NCBI RefSeq assembly: GCF_001659605.2
Contig: NC_035171.2
Location: 1,928,325 to 1,992,324 of the forward strand
Direction of reading: 5' to 3'
Length of the DNA: 64,000 nt
From: Manihot esculenta
Lineage: Eukaryota; Streptophyta; Magnoliopsida; Malpighiales; Euphorbiaceae
Shown here: positions 1 through 10,270 of the stretch, in pieces
Position numbering within the stretch: position 1 is the stretch's first letter
Layout: each line of letters begins with the position of its first letter
The notes under the pieces: model-generated
The model's input: only the letters and a program-made list of their open reading frames with translations
Database searches by the model: none
What the model was told of the DNA's origin: nothing
Position numbers and translations under genes: made by a program

Positions 1-948
1 CAATAATAAAGAAAATATAAGCAATTTATATATATATATATATAAAGACTACATACTAAACAGTAAAAAGAAGGAGGGACTTAAAATAACTGAGGGGGTT
101 GGGTTTTTATATATTATGCAACTCCAAACTACAAAATCAATACATTACCAACCAACCCATTACCAGGATAACAAAAAAACCTAGAAAACCCACTGGAAAA
201 GCAGAAGAAAAAAATCATTTAAAAGACATAACAAAATGATTGTGTTCAATAATAGAGAAAATATAAGCAATTTATATAATATAATATAAAGACTACATAC
301 TAAACAGTAAACAGAGGGAGGGACTTAAAATAACTGAGGGGTTGGGTTCTATATATTATGCAACTCCAAACTACAAAATCAATACATTACCAACTAACCC
401 ATTACCAGGCCAACAAAAAAATCTAGAAAACCCACTGGAAAAGCAGAAGGAAAAAAATCATTTAAAAGACATAACAAAATGATTGTGTTCAATAATATAA
501 AAATATAAGTAATTTATATATATAAATATAAAGACTACATACTAAACAGTAAATGAAGGGAGGGACTTAAATAACTGAGGGGTTGGGTTCTATATATTAT
601 GCAACTCTAAACTACAAAATCAATACATTACCAACCAAACCATTACAAGGCTAACAAAAAAACCTAGAAAACCCACTGGAAAAGCAGAAGAAATAAAATC
701 ATTTAAAAGACATAACAAAATGATTGTGTTCAATAATAGAGAAAATTTAAGCAATTTATATATATATATATAAATACTACATACTAAACAGTGAATGGAG
801 GAGGGACTTAAAATAACTGAGGGGTTGGGTTCTATATATTATGCAGCTCCAAACTACAAAATCAATAAATTACCAACTAACCCATTACCAGGCTAACAAA
901 AAAACCTAGAAAACCCACTAGAAGCAGAAGGAAAAAAATCATTTAAAA
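1..948. repeat. 242-bp AT-rich tandem repeat, array 1a
   Basis: About four head-to-tail copies of a unit of roughly 242 bp. Each copy contains a short variable (TA)n run, the phrase gactacatactaaacagta, a G-rich stretch (gagggagggactt), ttgggttctatatattatgc and ending aaaacccactggaaaagcag. The unit recurs every 240-245 bases (for example the caataata block near 1, 248, 490 and 731). No protein is encoded; short reading frames across it are chance. The same unit forms arrays at 2746-4090, 31,085-32,915 and 34,095-37,785 and a single copy at 14,005-14,229. The array is cut on its right side by the pararetrovirus-derived block. Confidence 0.9.
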
Positions 949-1510
949 AATGTTGTTTTATAGTTCTGGAAATTACTTAATTTTTTACATTTTAAGTTAC
1001 TTAATAACTCGACATTCTTATCTTTTAAATGAGATGGATCTCCTATAAAATGTAAGGAAATAGTTAGGATCAGAGCTGATACTGCATCCTGAATGGTTTC
1101 TCCTAACTCATTGAATATTGGTTCTCCTTCACTATTTATCTGAATTGAATTTAGTATGTCTAACTGTTCCTGATCTTGGGCCTTTTTAATGATCCATTGT
1201 TTTACTGTTTCTTCCGTGGTTGGGTTTCTGAAAGATCCCCACCATTTTATCTTGTGCTTCTTTACTATAACAGGGATATTCAATTCTGTCACATACTGAA
1301 AATCAAAATACCATTGATATACTCAAGGTAAAAAGAAATTTAGACAAAAATACATCAAAGGTGGTATATACTTTTCACTTTGAGGTGGTTTATAATTAGT
1401 CTTGAAATATTGATATATATGGAGTAATTCCTGGGATAAAATATCTTCAGTAATACCTCTAGATTGCCACCATATAAAAAACCAATTACTTAAATAATAA
1501 ATTTTAAAAA
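939..1510 (-). pseudogene. Endogenous pararetrovirus fragment, structural-protein region
   Basis: A 117-codon open frame (939-1292) plus its continuation to about 1510 once one stop is ignored. The peptide contains WWGSFRNPTTEE, LHFIGDP and a Lys-rich end (KLSNFQNYK), and upstream WFFIWWQSRG. This style fits a polyprotein segment of plant Caulimoviridae integrated in genomes (florendovirus-like); the assignment is from memory of the family and is tentative. It is broken by at least one in-frame stop near 1320 and has no start or end of its own. It lies in inverted orientation to a second copy of the same peptide at 1808-1880. It is a fossil fragment, not an active virus. Confidence 0.55.
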
Positions 1511-1629
1511 TTTTAAAGGCTTGGGCTCCTGCAACCTTAACCTGGGATCCCCAGAGTTAAGTCAGATTGTGGGGGAGAAGATAAAGGTGCCGTTAACACG
1601 GGCTTATACAAGTAGCAGAAATAATTAAG

Positions 1630-2245
1630 GATTAAAATTCTAGAAGAACAGATATAACTGAGTCGTCTTCTTCATCTAATGAAGAAAAGGAAGATGAGGA
1701 TGACTAGAATGATATAAGACAATTAGATAATAAAGATATGGATAATAATTTTATAATGTTATTACAAGAGATAACTTCCAGAAAATACTTAATAAAAGAA
1801 GCACAAGATAAAATGGTGGGGATCTTTCAGAAACCCGACCACGGAAGAAATAGTAAAACAATGGATCATTAAAAAGGCCCAATTTCTTGAAACCTCATAT
1901 GCTGGTAAATTGACAATGCAAGGAGAGCCCACATTTGGAGCCCAAAAGGCTCAATGCCAGGCCATGTTAGCCGTGTTAGCCAATTGTGTTAGGCATCTTA
2001 GGGTATAACAGGCAGTGGCCGCAACATAGTTCAAAATTTTAGAAATGGATCTTTTCTTGTGTAGATCTGCAAGTACAGTAAAATCGGATGATTCAGAGTC
2101 TTCAGAAATAAAAAGGGTAATAAATAAAAAAGAATTAATTCTAGAAGATTTTGTAAAAGCCATAGATGAATGGGAAATTCCTAAAGTAGATAAAGAACAG
2201 ATTTATAAAATCTCAAAATTCAATTTTTTAAAACTGATTATGTAA
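1630..2245 (+). pseudogene. Endogenous pararetrovirus fragments, plus strand
   Basis: Several short decayed pieces. Around 1640-1710 lies an acidic Ser/Glu/Asp-rich stretch. At 1808-1880 the plus strand encodes the same WWGSFRNPTTEE-type peptide that the minus strand encodes at about 1185-1260, so the block holds an inverted duplicate. At 2045-2245 there is a 66-codon frame (MDLFLCRSAS start, acidic, then Lys-rich). Frames are interrupted by stops and joined in an order unlike an intact genome. I infer a shared pararetroviral origin from the neighbouring protease and reverse transcriptase fragments. The exact ORF of origin is unknown. Confidence 0.45.
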
Positions 2246-2247
2246 TA

Positions 2248-2425
2248 AAAACTGAGGAAAGAGATTTTCAGTTAAATAGTTTTACTTAATGCTAGACCAT
2301 TTTTCCTTATGATCATATTGAAAGTTTTTAAATGCTTAAAATGTTCATCTATGGTCTGGCTGAATATAAGAACATCATCTATATAAACTATACAGAATTT
2401 TGAATAGGGATTGAAAATATCATTC
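2248..2425 (-). pseudogene. Endogenous pararetrovirus reverse transcriptase fragment
   Basis: Translating the minus strand gives an RT palm segment with the YIDDVLIFS box, followed by a segment typical of the region after the catalytic aspartates (HFKHLKTF). The YIDD signature with this downstream spacing is standard for Caulimoviridae and Ty3 RT. The pararetroviral reading is chosen because the adjacent plus-strand piece is a caulimovirus-style protease. It is only about 58 codons, ends in a stop, and is inverted relative to the protease next to it, so it cannot be functional. Confidence 0.6.
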
Positions 2426-2745
2426 ATAATTCTTTACTTAATAAAATTAAAGATAAAATTATCAGAAAATTTTATTATAGATACTATAGCACTGTTTGAC
2501 ACAGGAGCAGATCTAAATTGTATAAAATCAAGTTTAGTACCAAGGAAATTTTGGAATAAAACTAAAGAAAAATTATCCACGGCAAATAAATCCTATATCC
2601 CATAGGGAAATAGTCAGTAAAGCTCCAGACCTAGGATTAATAGATAAACCCAACATAATATCACAATTCAAGTATAATGTTTCGACAGTCTATGAATGGA
2701 ATATAGATGGATTGTCCGAGTATAACATATTAAGTATTTCTTTTT
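2411..2745 (+). pseudogene. Endogenous pararetrovirus aspartic protease fragment
   Basis: A 64-codon frame containing the catalytic aspartic-protease motif FDTGADLNCI, then KTKEKLSTAN. These are characteristic of the protease of florendovirus-type endogenous Caulimoviridae. After a stop near 2603 the sequence still encodes recognisable family peptide (VYEWNIDGLSEYNIL) up to about 2735. The 242-bp repeat resumes immediately afterwards. Fragmentary and non-functional. Confidence 0.65.
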
Positions 2746-4090
2746 TATTTATTTATATATTATGCAACTCCAAATTACAAAATCAATACATTACCAACTA
2801 ACTCATTACCAGACTAACAAAAAATCCTAGAAAACCCACTGGAAGCAGAAGGAAAAAAATCATTTAAAAGACATAACAAAATGATTGTGTTCAATAATAG
2901 AGAAAATATAAGCAATTTATATATATATATAAAGACTACGTACTAAACAGTAAATGGAGGGAGGGACTTAAAATAACTGAGAGGGTTGGGTTCTATATAT
3001 TATGCAATTCCAAATTACAAAATCAATACATTACCAACTAACCCATTACCAGGCTAATAAAAAAACCTAGAAAACCCACAGGAAAAGCAGAAGGAAAAAA
3101 ATCATTTAAAAGACATAACAAAATGATTGTGTTCAATAATAGAGAAAATATAAGCAATTTATATATATATATATAAAGACTACATACTAAACAATAAACG
3201 GAGGGAGGGACTTCAAATAACTGAGAGGGTTGAGTTCTATATATTACGCAACTTCAAACTATAAAATCAATACATTATCAACCAACCAATTACCAGGCTA
3301 ACAAAAAAACCTAGAAAACCCACTGGAAAAGCAGAAGGAAAAAAATCATTTAAAAGATATAACAAAATGATTGTGTTCAATAATAGAGAAAATATAAGCA
3401 ATTTATTTATATATATAAAGACTACATACTACACTGTAAACGGAGGGAGGGACTTAAAATAACTGAGGGGTTGGGTTCTATATATTATGCAACTCCAAAC
3501 TACAAAATCAATACATTACCAACTAACCCATTACCAGGCCAACAAAAAAACCAAGAAAACCCACTGGAAAAGCAGAAGGAAAAAAATCATTTAAAAGACA
3601 TAACAAAATGATTGTGTTCAATAATATAGAAAATATAAGTAATTTATATATATAAATATAAAGACTACATACTAAACAGTAAATGAAGGGAGGGACTTAA
3701 AATAACTGAGGGATTGGGTTCTATACATTATGCAACTTTAAACTACAAAATCAATACATTACCAACCAAACCATTAATAGGCTAACAAAAAAACCTAGAA
3801 AACCCACTGGAAAAGCAGAAGAAAAAAAATCATTTAAAAGATATAACAAAATGATTATGTTCAATAATAGAAAAAATTTAAGCAATTTATATATAATATA
3901 TATATAAATACTACATACTAAACAGTGAATGGAGAGAGGGACTTAAAATAACTGAAGAGTTGGGTTCTATATATTATGCAGCTCCAAACTACAAAATCAA
4001 TAATACATTACCAACTAACTCATTACCAGGCTAACAAAAAAACTTAGAAAACCCACTGGAAAAGCAGAAGGAAAAAAATCATTTAAAAGA
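2746..4090. repeat. 242-bp tandem repeat, array 1b
   Basis: About five and a half copies of the same 242-bp unit as at the window start, with the pararetrovirus block between the two parts. The right boundary is catttaaaagacctacaat. The identical junction occurs at 14,220-14,236, which marks the left edge of the large segmental duplication. Confidence 0.9.
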
Positions 4091-5408
4091 CCTACAATAT
4101 AGCAGCTTTCCAAACTATTAATTATGCCATACATATCATATCCTTTCCATTTGTGGATATTGGCTACTTGAAGGCATTTTGAAGGAGGATTGACAATACT
4201 ATTATCTTTCCTAGTCTAGAGTTTTATAGGTAAAAGTACATCTCGAAATAACTCCAATAGATTTTTAAATAGCATACTGCTCAAAGATGTTAATACATGG
4301 ACAACTAAAACAATAATAAAAAAAAACTTACCAATGTTGATGAGAAATAAAAGAAATGGAGTCCAGCGGCACTAGAATGAAAAGCTCTTTGACAGGAAAA
4401 ATGAAGAGCAACAGTGCGGTGGCAAGGCAATTCAGGAGTTACTGGGACAATGAGGGAAATATGGGTATATTGATTTTTGTCTTTTTCTATAATAGTTGGT
4501 TTTGTTGACACGTTAAAAAGGTGTCTGTTTAATTTAACAATATTATACATTTAACCATCTTTTAAATATTAAGTAATTTATATAATTACTACATAATTAC
4601 CTTAAAAAAATTACTACATATTATACAAATACAACATAGTACAAGTATATCAATATATTTAAAAAAAGTATTTTGATATAAATATAATAAATTCAATTAC
4701 ATATATATTAAATTATCAATTTTATGGTATTGATTTATATTTAAATTATACAAATATTTTATTTCATAAAAATAATAATTAAAAACACACATGTAATATT
4801 AAAGTCTGATTTTTAATCTCCACTTTTTCAATTAGGTTTTAATTTTAGTTCAACCCTTTTGATTTAATATTTTCTAAATTTCTCTCCACCTTTATTTTTA
4901 ATTTTAATTAGATTTATCATCAATTTTTCAATTCTCTTTTTTTATTAAAAAAAGCTTTTGTTTTTGTTAAAAGGTAAAATTTGTACTCTTTGATCTTAGC
5001 CTTTAATTTTTTTTTCATATATATTTTATTTGCAATTCTTGGATTGTTATAGTAATAATGGCTTTCATTTTCTTTCTAAGGATAAATCTAGACTATCAAA
5101 CATAAAAGATAAATTTGTACTAAATTGATCTCTATCTTTAATTTTTTATACTAAATCAGCACACCATCTATTTTAGGGCTTATGAATATGTTAACATTTT
5201 ATTTTAAATAAATAAGAAAGATGCTATTAAGGAGAAAATATATATAATTGGAAGAATTGAATGGCATTACAGGCAGAAGCAACTTTCTTTACGGATCAAT
5301 CGAAACGCAAAGAGTTCGACGACTCAATGTATGACTTTGCCGATCCATTTAAATGGTGACAGGTCTATTTTAATAATTTATTTAATGTAGAATATTGGAA
5401 AAATACTA
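4091..5408. repeat. Segmental duplication copy 1, left part
   Basis: Non-coding AT-rich DNA that aligns by eye along its length with 14,230-15,504, with scattered substitutions and small indels. No gene is supported inside it, apart from a 33-codon ORF preserved in both copies (see 5261-5359). The homology stops at 15,504 in the other copy, where about 4 kb of extra DNA intervenes, and resumes at 19,561. Confidence 0.85.
5261..5359 (+). other. Small 33-codon ORF kept in both duplicate copies
   Basis: ATG to TGA, starting MALQAEATFF and ending ADPFKW. The counterpart at 15,366-15,464 is the same length with the same stop. Four of about five codon differences between the copies change the amino acid, which argues against strong protein constraint. 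It could be a decayed exon, since aaatg|gtgaca at its end resembles a splice donor. No family recognised; probably not a gene. Confidence 0.2.
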
Positions 5409-7548
5409 AAAAGCAACATCGAGTTAAATACCAATTGAATCGAAAAAAAAAAAAAAATAGAGGAAAGTTGAAAGATTCAGGTTTGCGTTTGAAGGTAGAA
5501 CTGCTTAGTACTTGAGGCACTGAATTTTTATAACAATTGCTCTTTGTAGAGTATGTGCAAACAAGGAGGTCTTTAGAAAGAAGCTCAACAAAAATCCAAC
5601 AAAAACGATGGAAAAAAATATACAAATAAAGGTTAAAATACCAAATAGAAATCTTAGAATTAAGAGAAAAAAAAAAAAAAACAAAAAAGCATGTAGCAAA
5701 TTACAAATTAAACATTGTTTAGGATACTACAATTTTTAACTATGCAAATATATTGCAATTTTCAAAGCCAAACTCATAATCCTACAACTCCACCAGCCCG
5801 CAATGGTCTAAGGTCCAACAGCCAAGTCCAGCCTGCCACAGAAATTTTCACGCACGCTACAGCGAAACGCCGCCAACCACCGCCAAAATCGTCGAACAAG
5901 CACAACAACATCAACCAGAAGATGATAGAAACCACAACAAAACAAGCATGCATGCGTCGACCGTGAAACAGAGAAGCTCTTAAGATGAACAGTAACAGAG
6001 TGTGGTTCATAATAAACCCTGAAGCACACAAGGAGGGCGACGCCGCAGAGTCTCGATCATTCGTTGGCCTCTGAGAGCGTAAATCATTGCACGTAGCGGT
6101 GCGGTACCTCGCGTCACATCTATCAAATCCTCTCGGAAAATCAAAGAAGAACCACCAAGCCCTCTTCCAGATCCAGAACAGCATCCCTCACAAAGAAGCA
6201 ATAAGAATCTGTAAAAAACAAACAGAACAAAGAAAACTAGAAGAAAACTGAAACGGTTGCCGTTCTACAGTAGCGAGGGAAAGCCACAAAGGACGTGGAC
6301 ACTCCCTGCCCCAAAGGGAGGGAGAAAACAAAAAGAAGCTAGAAAAAGAGAGAAGACCCAAACAAACCCAAGCGTAGCATTCTTTCACACCAAGCACCGA
6401 CGATCAATTCCTCTATCGAAAAATACTACAATTTGAACCTTAGAACAATTAGGGGAACCTTGAACAATTTAATATTTTCTAAATTTCTCTCCATCTTTAT
6501 TTTGAATTTTAATTAAATGTTTTTAAAATTTTACTTTTATTTAAAATAAAAAAGAAAGAAAACTTTTCTTTTTTGTTAAAAGACAAAACTGGTAACCTTA
6601 GCCTATAATTATTATTATTATTTTACGTTTTACTTTCAGTCCTTGAATTAGAAGTTTGTTAAAGCAACAAGCACAAAATAGTCCTTCTCATGCTAGCCTT
6701 TCCTTTTCTTTGTAAGGATAAATCTAAAGCATCATATAACAAATCAGCATCATCCATTTTAGGGGTTTTGACATTTTATTTTAAATAAATAAAAAAGATG
6801 CAACAAAGGGAAAAATTCATATAATTTAAAGAATATTGTATTGCAGGAAGGCATGTACACTTTAATTTAATAAATTAATTTCTTTATTATTATATATATC
6901 ATTACTAGAAAATTATCTGCGATGTCTTAAAAAAATTATTTACAGCATCGCATATATAAATGTTGGATACAAAAAATATCAACTATTTGCAATCACTCTT
7001 TTTTAATTCTTTCTCTTCTTAAATTTATTTTCCTGCAATAAAGCAAAGTGGCAAATATAGACATATAATAATAGTAATAGTAATAATAATAATAATAATA
7101 ATACGAGAATTGGGAAGAACTAATCGTGAAGAGAAAATGCATGAATCACTTGTAATGTTGTGTTTTAGAAATGATATTTTTTATATACACATTAAGTGAA
7201 GGTTTTTTTTTTTTTTTGTCTCTATTGCTTTGTATTAAATGCATTATTATTCAAACATTCTATGCCTTATTAAACTCTCACAAAAGGAATATTAAAGAAT
7301 ACTGAAGAAAAGGATGAAGATGACTAGCACAAATAACATTGGTTACAAAAGTATCATTCTTGCCCGTATCCGGTTCATGTGAACAGACAAATAGATAGAT
7401 TTTTCATACAAATTGGTAGGCTTCATATGTAATAGATCTCTTGATATGCTTTGGATCTGTGTAGATAGACCTAGACAATAATTTTCTACTAAAAAAATCC
7501 ATGGTGATATCAAGAAAGATATATGTGCTCTCAATCAAAGAAACATAT
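5402..7548. repeat. Segmental duplication copy 1, middle part
   Basis: Aligns with 19,561-21,457. It contains a GC-richer block (about 5770-6420) that stands out from the AT-rich surroundings. Its minus-strand open frame (5774-6184) is shortened by indels in the other copy (19,863-20,105), so I do not accept it as a gene. The block is followed by AT-rich DNA with a (TAA)n microsatellite near 7070-7102. Confidence 0.8.
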
Positions 7549-8689
7549 TGTAACGACCCGGAAATCGGACCGCTATCGGCGCTAGGATTCAGATCGACTT
7601 AAGGTCGTCGGAACCCGTAACAAGCCTAACATACATCCTGTCATACCTGATAAATCTCATACATGATCATACAATTTCATAAAAAATTTTAAACTTTTCA
7701 TACTCCAAACTTGACCTGTACATGCACCATAACTGTAAACATAAAATCTCATACTAGAGCCCTCATCAAATGCTCTAGTAGGTCAACATATCATATATCA
7801 AGTTTGGTTCCACATATCATCTTAATAAAAATATTTACATAAAGACCATGTACAACTGGGATTTACAACAAACATTAGGGCTAAGCACAATATTAATCCT
7901 CAATTCATTACATTACATCACATTACATTTCATTTCATGTCCACTACTAATCTATTACATATTACTTAACCATTACCCTTGCTGACTTTCTGCTATCTCT
8001 GGCCCTGCAAACCTGGGGGTTAGGGGAAAGGGGTAAACTACTAAAGCCCAGTGAGCAGAACAGTAAAACAATTTAATAACAAATGCTTTCATGAAATGCA
8101 TCACATCACAAATAATTCACATTAAGGATGGAATTGTCACCAATAACCCTCTACATAATTCAATAAATGTTCGGCCCTCGACGAAGCTCTTCAGGACTTC
8201 CTCTTAAACATAGCATAATGCCAGGACGCATGGAATAGGCAGCCTTGGACTTCCTTACATTGTGCCAGGACGCGTGGAATGGGTAGCCCTGGACTTCCTT
8301 ACCATATCATATCATATCATAGCGAGGGCTAGTGGGTCATCCAATATCCATCCACATCAACATCATAATATGCAATGCATCATATTCGTGAATTCTAATG
8401 CAAGACAACCTATTACATATCATGGCATTCGTGATGCATGAACATGCTAAAAATTTCATTTACTTTAAAACATAGTTCAGTTCTACTCACCTCTGGCCGA
8501 CGCTGGACTGACTTTGAAACAGCTAACACTGCTGGCCTCCTCGGTTCCTCGGGTCCGATCCTACACAAGTGGACTCAAATGAGGGACCAAACACACTCTA
8601 ACATGACTCTAAACATCTCCCCAAAAACCCCCTAAAACATCATAAAACATGCATAGAAAACAGGCAAAGGAAGGTTGGGCAGGAAATTT

Positions 8690-8925
8690 TCGGCTGCAGG
8701 TTCGGCGGCTGAAGGTCCCTACAGATCCGGAAGTCAGGCACTTTCGGGGGCAGGTTCGGCGGCTGAAAGTCTTCACAGATCCGAAAGTCACTAACCTTCG
8801 AGGGCAGGTTCGGCGGCCGAAGCTCCCCTCTAGAGCCGAAAGTCCAACTTTCGGAGGCGAGTTTAGGCAGCCTAAAGCTGCCTCCACAGGCAGGTTCGGC
8901 GGCCAAACCTTGCTTCAGCGGCCGA
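8690..8925. repeat. Clustered palindromic motif in LTR
   Basis: Repeats of a GC-rich motif close to ttcggcggc(c/t)gaa, itself near-palindromic, spaced about 50-60 bp apart. Clusters of the same motif lie in the LTRs of B (49,295-49,490; 54,640-54,840) and A (60,205-60,460), and as shorter groups near their promoters (for example 50,700-50,830). The function is unknown; it may form hairpins or bind a protein as a repeat array. Confidence 0.7.
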
Positions 8926-9442
8926 ACCTGGGTTCTCCAGAATGGCAGAACCCGATTCTGCCTCTCACATCCAGCCACCAAAAACCTCACAACATGCATT
9001 CAACTATTCTAAAACATGCATATACACTCATTCATGCATATAGGGGCATAAAACTTTAAACCCCAACAAACAACACATAAACATACCATTTATCAACAAA
9101 CACTCATAAACCCTAACATTTTACAACTAGCCTAAACATGCATCAAAACTCTTAACCCCTTCTTAAAACTTACTTAAAACATAAAAGAAGACGACGATCT
9201 ACACTTACCTCTTGAAGATCGAGAGGAGATGTGATCCAAACTTGGAGATTAGGAGGATAAGTCTCCGGAGGTCTTCAAACTTCTAAAACCTTGATCTTAG
9301 CTCAAAAATCTTCAAAACAAAGTAAAAACTCATCAAAAACTTGAAGGGATTGAAGGAAAACATAAAATCAACCATGGGAGGGCGAAATCTCACCTATGCC
9401 CGAAAATAGAGAGAGAAAACTCGTCCATTTTCGGACAAGAGG

Positions 9443-9454
9443 TCTTTTATAGGT
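9443..9454 (-). promoter_or_regulatory. LTR TATA box (solo LTR)
   Basis: On the minus strand this reads ACCTATAAAAGA. The same TATA word preceded by CCACC occurs at the equivalent place in the other long LTRs (50,637-50,647, 55,338-55,347, 60,968-60,977), which supports a U3 promoter role. Confidence 0.6.
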
Positions 9455-9742
9455 GGCTGGCCAGACCACCTTCGGGGGCCAAAAGAGCTTCTACAAGCTC
9501 CCCATGTTCGGCGGCCGAACTTGAGGTTCGGCTGCCGAACCTGGGTTTTTTCTCCATGGCTTTTTCTTTCAAAAACTCAATTTTCTTTCTTTCTTAAAAC
9601 CTTAAAAACATTAAAATATTTTATGAAAACCTTATTTTACCCTTCTAGAAGGCTCCGACATCCGAGAATTCCGGATTCCAACGGAGATTCCGCCGGAAGG
9701 TAGGAATTCCGATGCTGGGGTCTAGCCGGGTATTACACATAT

Positions 9743-10229
9743 CCTTAATTATTTACTTTACCAAGATGAAGAAGAAATGCGATGAATCGTTATATTTGCG
9801 ACCTTTTCCTAAATTTACCTATGGAGCAGCTAGATTGATGGCAAATCTAGATAATGAGGACAGACTCATGCAATCTTAATAGGACTAAATGAAGGTTATG
9901 ACAGACTCAATTTCTAAACGAGTCAAGTTCGAGTTTAATTTTTAGGCTCATTTAGTAAATGATTCAATTTTGAATTGCATAATATTCGGATCATTAAGAC
10001 TCGTGAGCTAGCCTCGTTTTCGAGTTCATAAGTAGGCTCATGAACGGTCTCCTTAAGCAGACTGAGATTAATATCATAAGAGAAATAAACTCAAGCGCTG
10101 TATATATTTTCATGAACCAAATCTAAATTTTCTAAAATTCAACTCTATGTAGTTTAATTATATTATTAAAACTTGTATATATTTAGATCGTTAAGATTTA
10201 AAAACTAATCTTTATACGTTAACAAGCTA

Positions 10230-10270
<41 letters not shown>

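Larger units (their letters stand above)
949..2745. mobile_element. Scrambled endogenous pararetrovirus block
   Basis: This 1.8-kb block sits inside the 242-bp repeat array, which stops at 948 and resumes at 2746. It contains at least four Caulimoviridae-like pieces in alternating orientation: structural region minus, the same region plus, RT minus, protease plus. The mixed strands mean the sequence was rearranged before or after integration. I see no target-site duplication or LTR, as expected for pararetroviruses, which do not encode an integrase. Confidence 0.6.
7549..9737 (-). mobile_element. Solo LTR of a Ty3/gypsy chromovirus, 2189 bp
   Basis: Begins TGTAACGACCCGG and ends GGGTATTACA, and is flanked by a perfect 5-bp duplication CATAT (7544-7548 and 9738-9742). 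The paralogous copy at 21,453-21,457 carries CATAT once with no insertion, so it shows the empty site. The termini match the LTRs of elements A and B further right. By comparison with them, the PBS-proximal end is at 7549, so the LTR reads on the minus strand. No internal coding region remains, which fits recombination between two LTRs. Short open frames at 8609-9059 are shadows of a GC-rich palindromic repeat inside the LTR. Confidence 0.93.

Noticed and set aside
949..2745. Block as an intact or active virus
   Set aside because: Pieces are short, in mixed orientation and broken by stops; large parts of a genome are missing.
5774..6184. 136-codon minus-strand frame
   Set aside because: The paralogous copy (19,863-20,105) has indels that destroy the frame; no recognisable motif.
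8609..9059. Overlapping open frames on both strands in the solo LTR
   Set aside because: They arise from the GC-rich palindromic motif array inside the LTR. Equivalent frames in the other LTRs (49,248-49,686; 54,595-54,964) differ by frame and have no protein motif.
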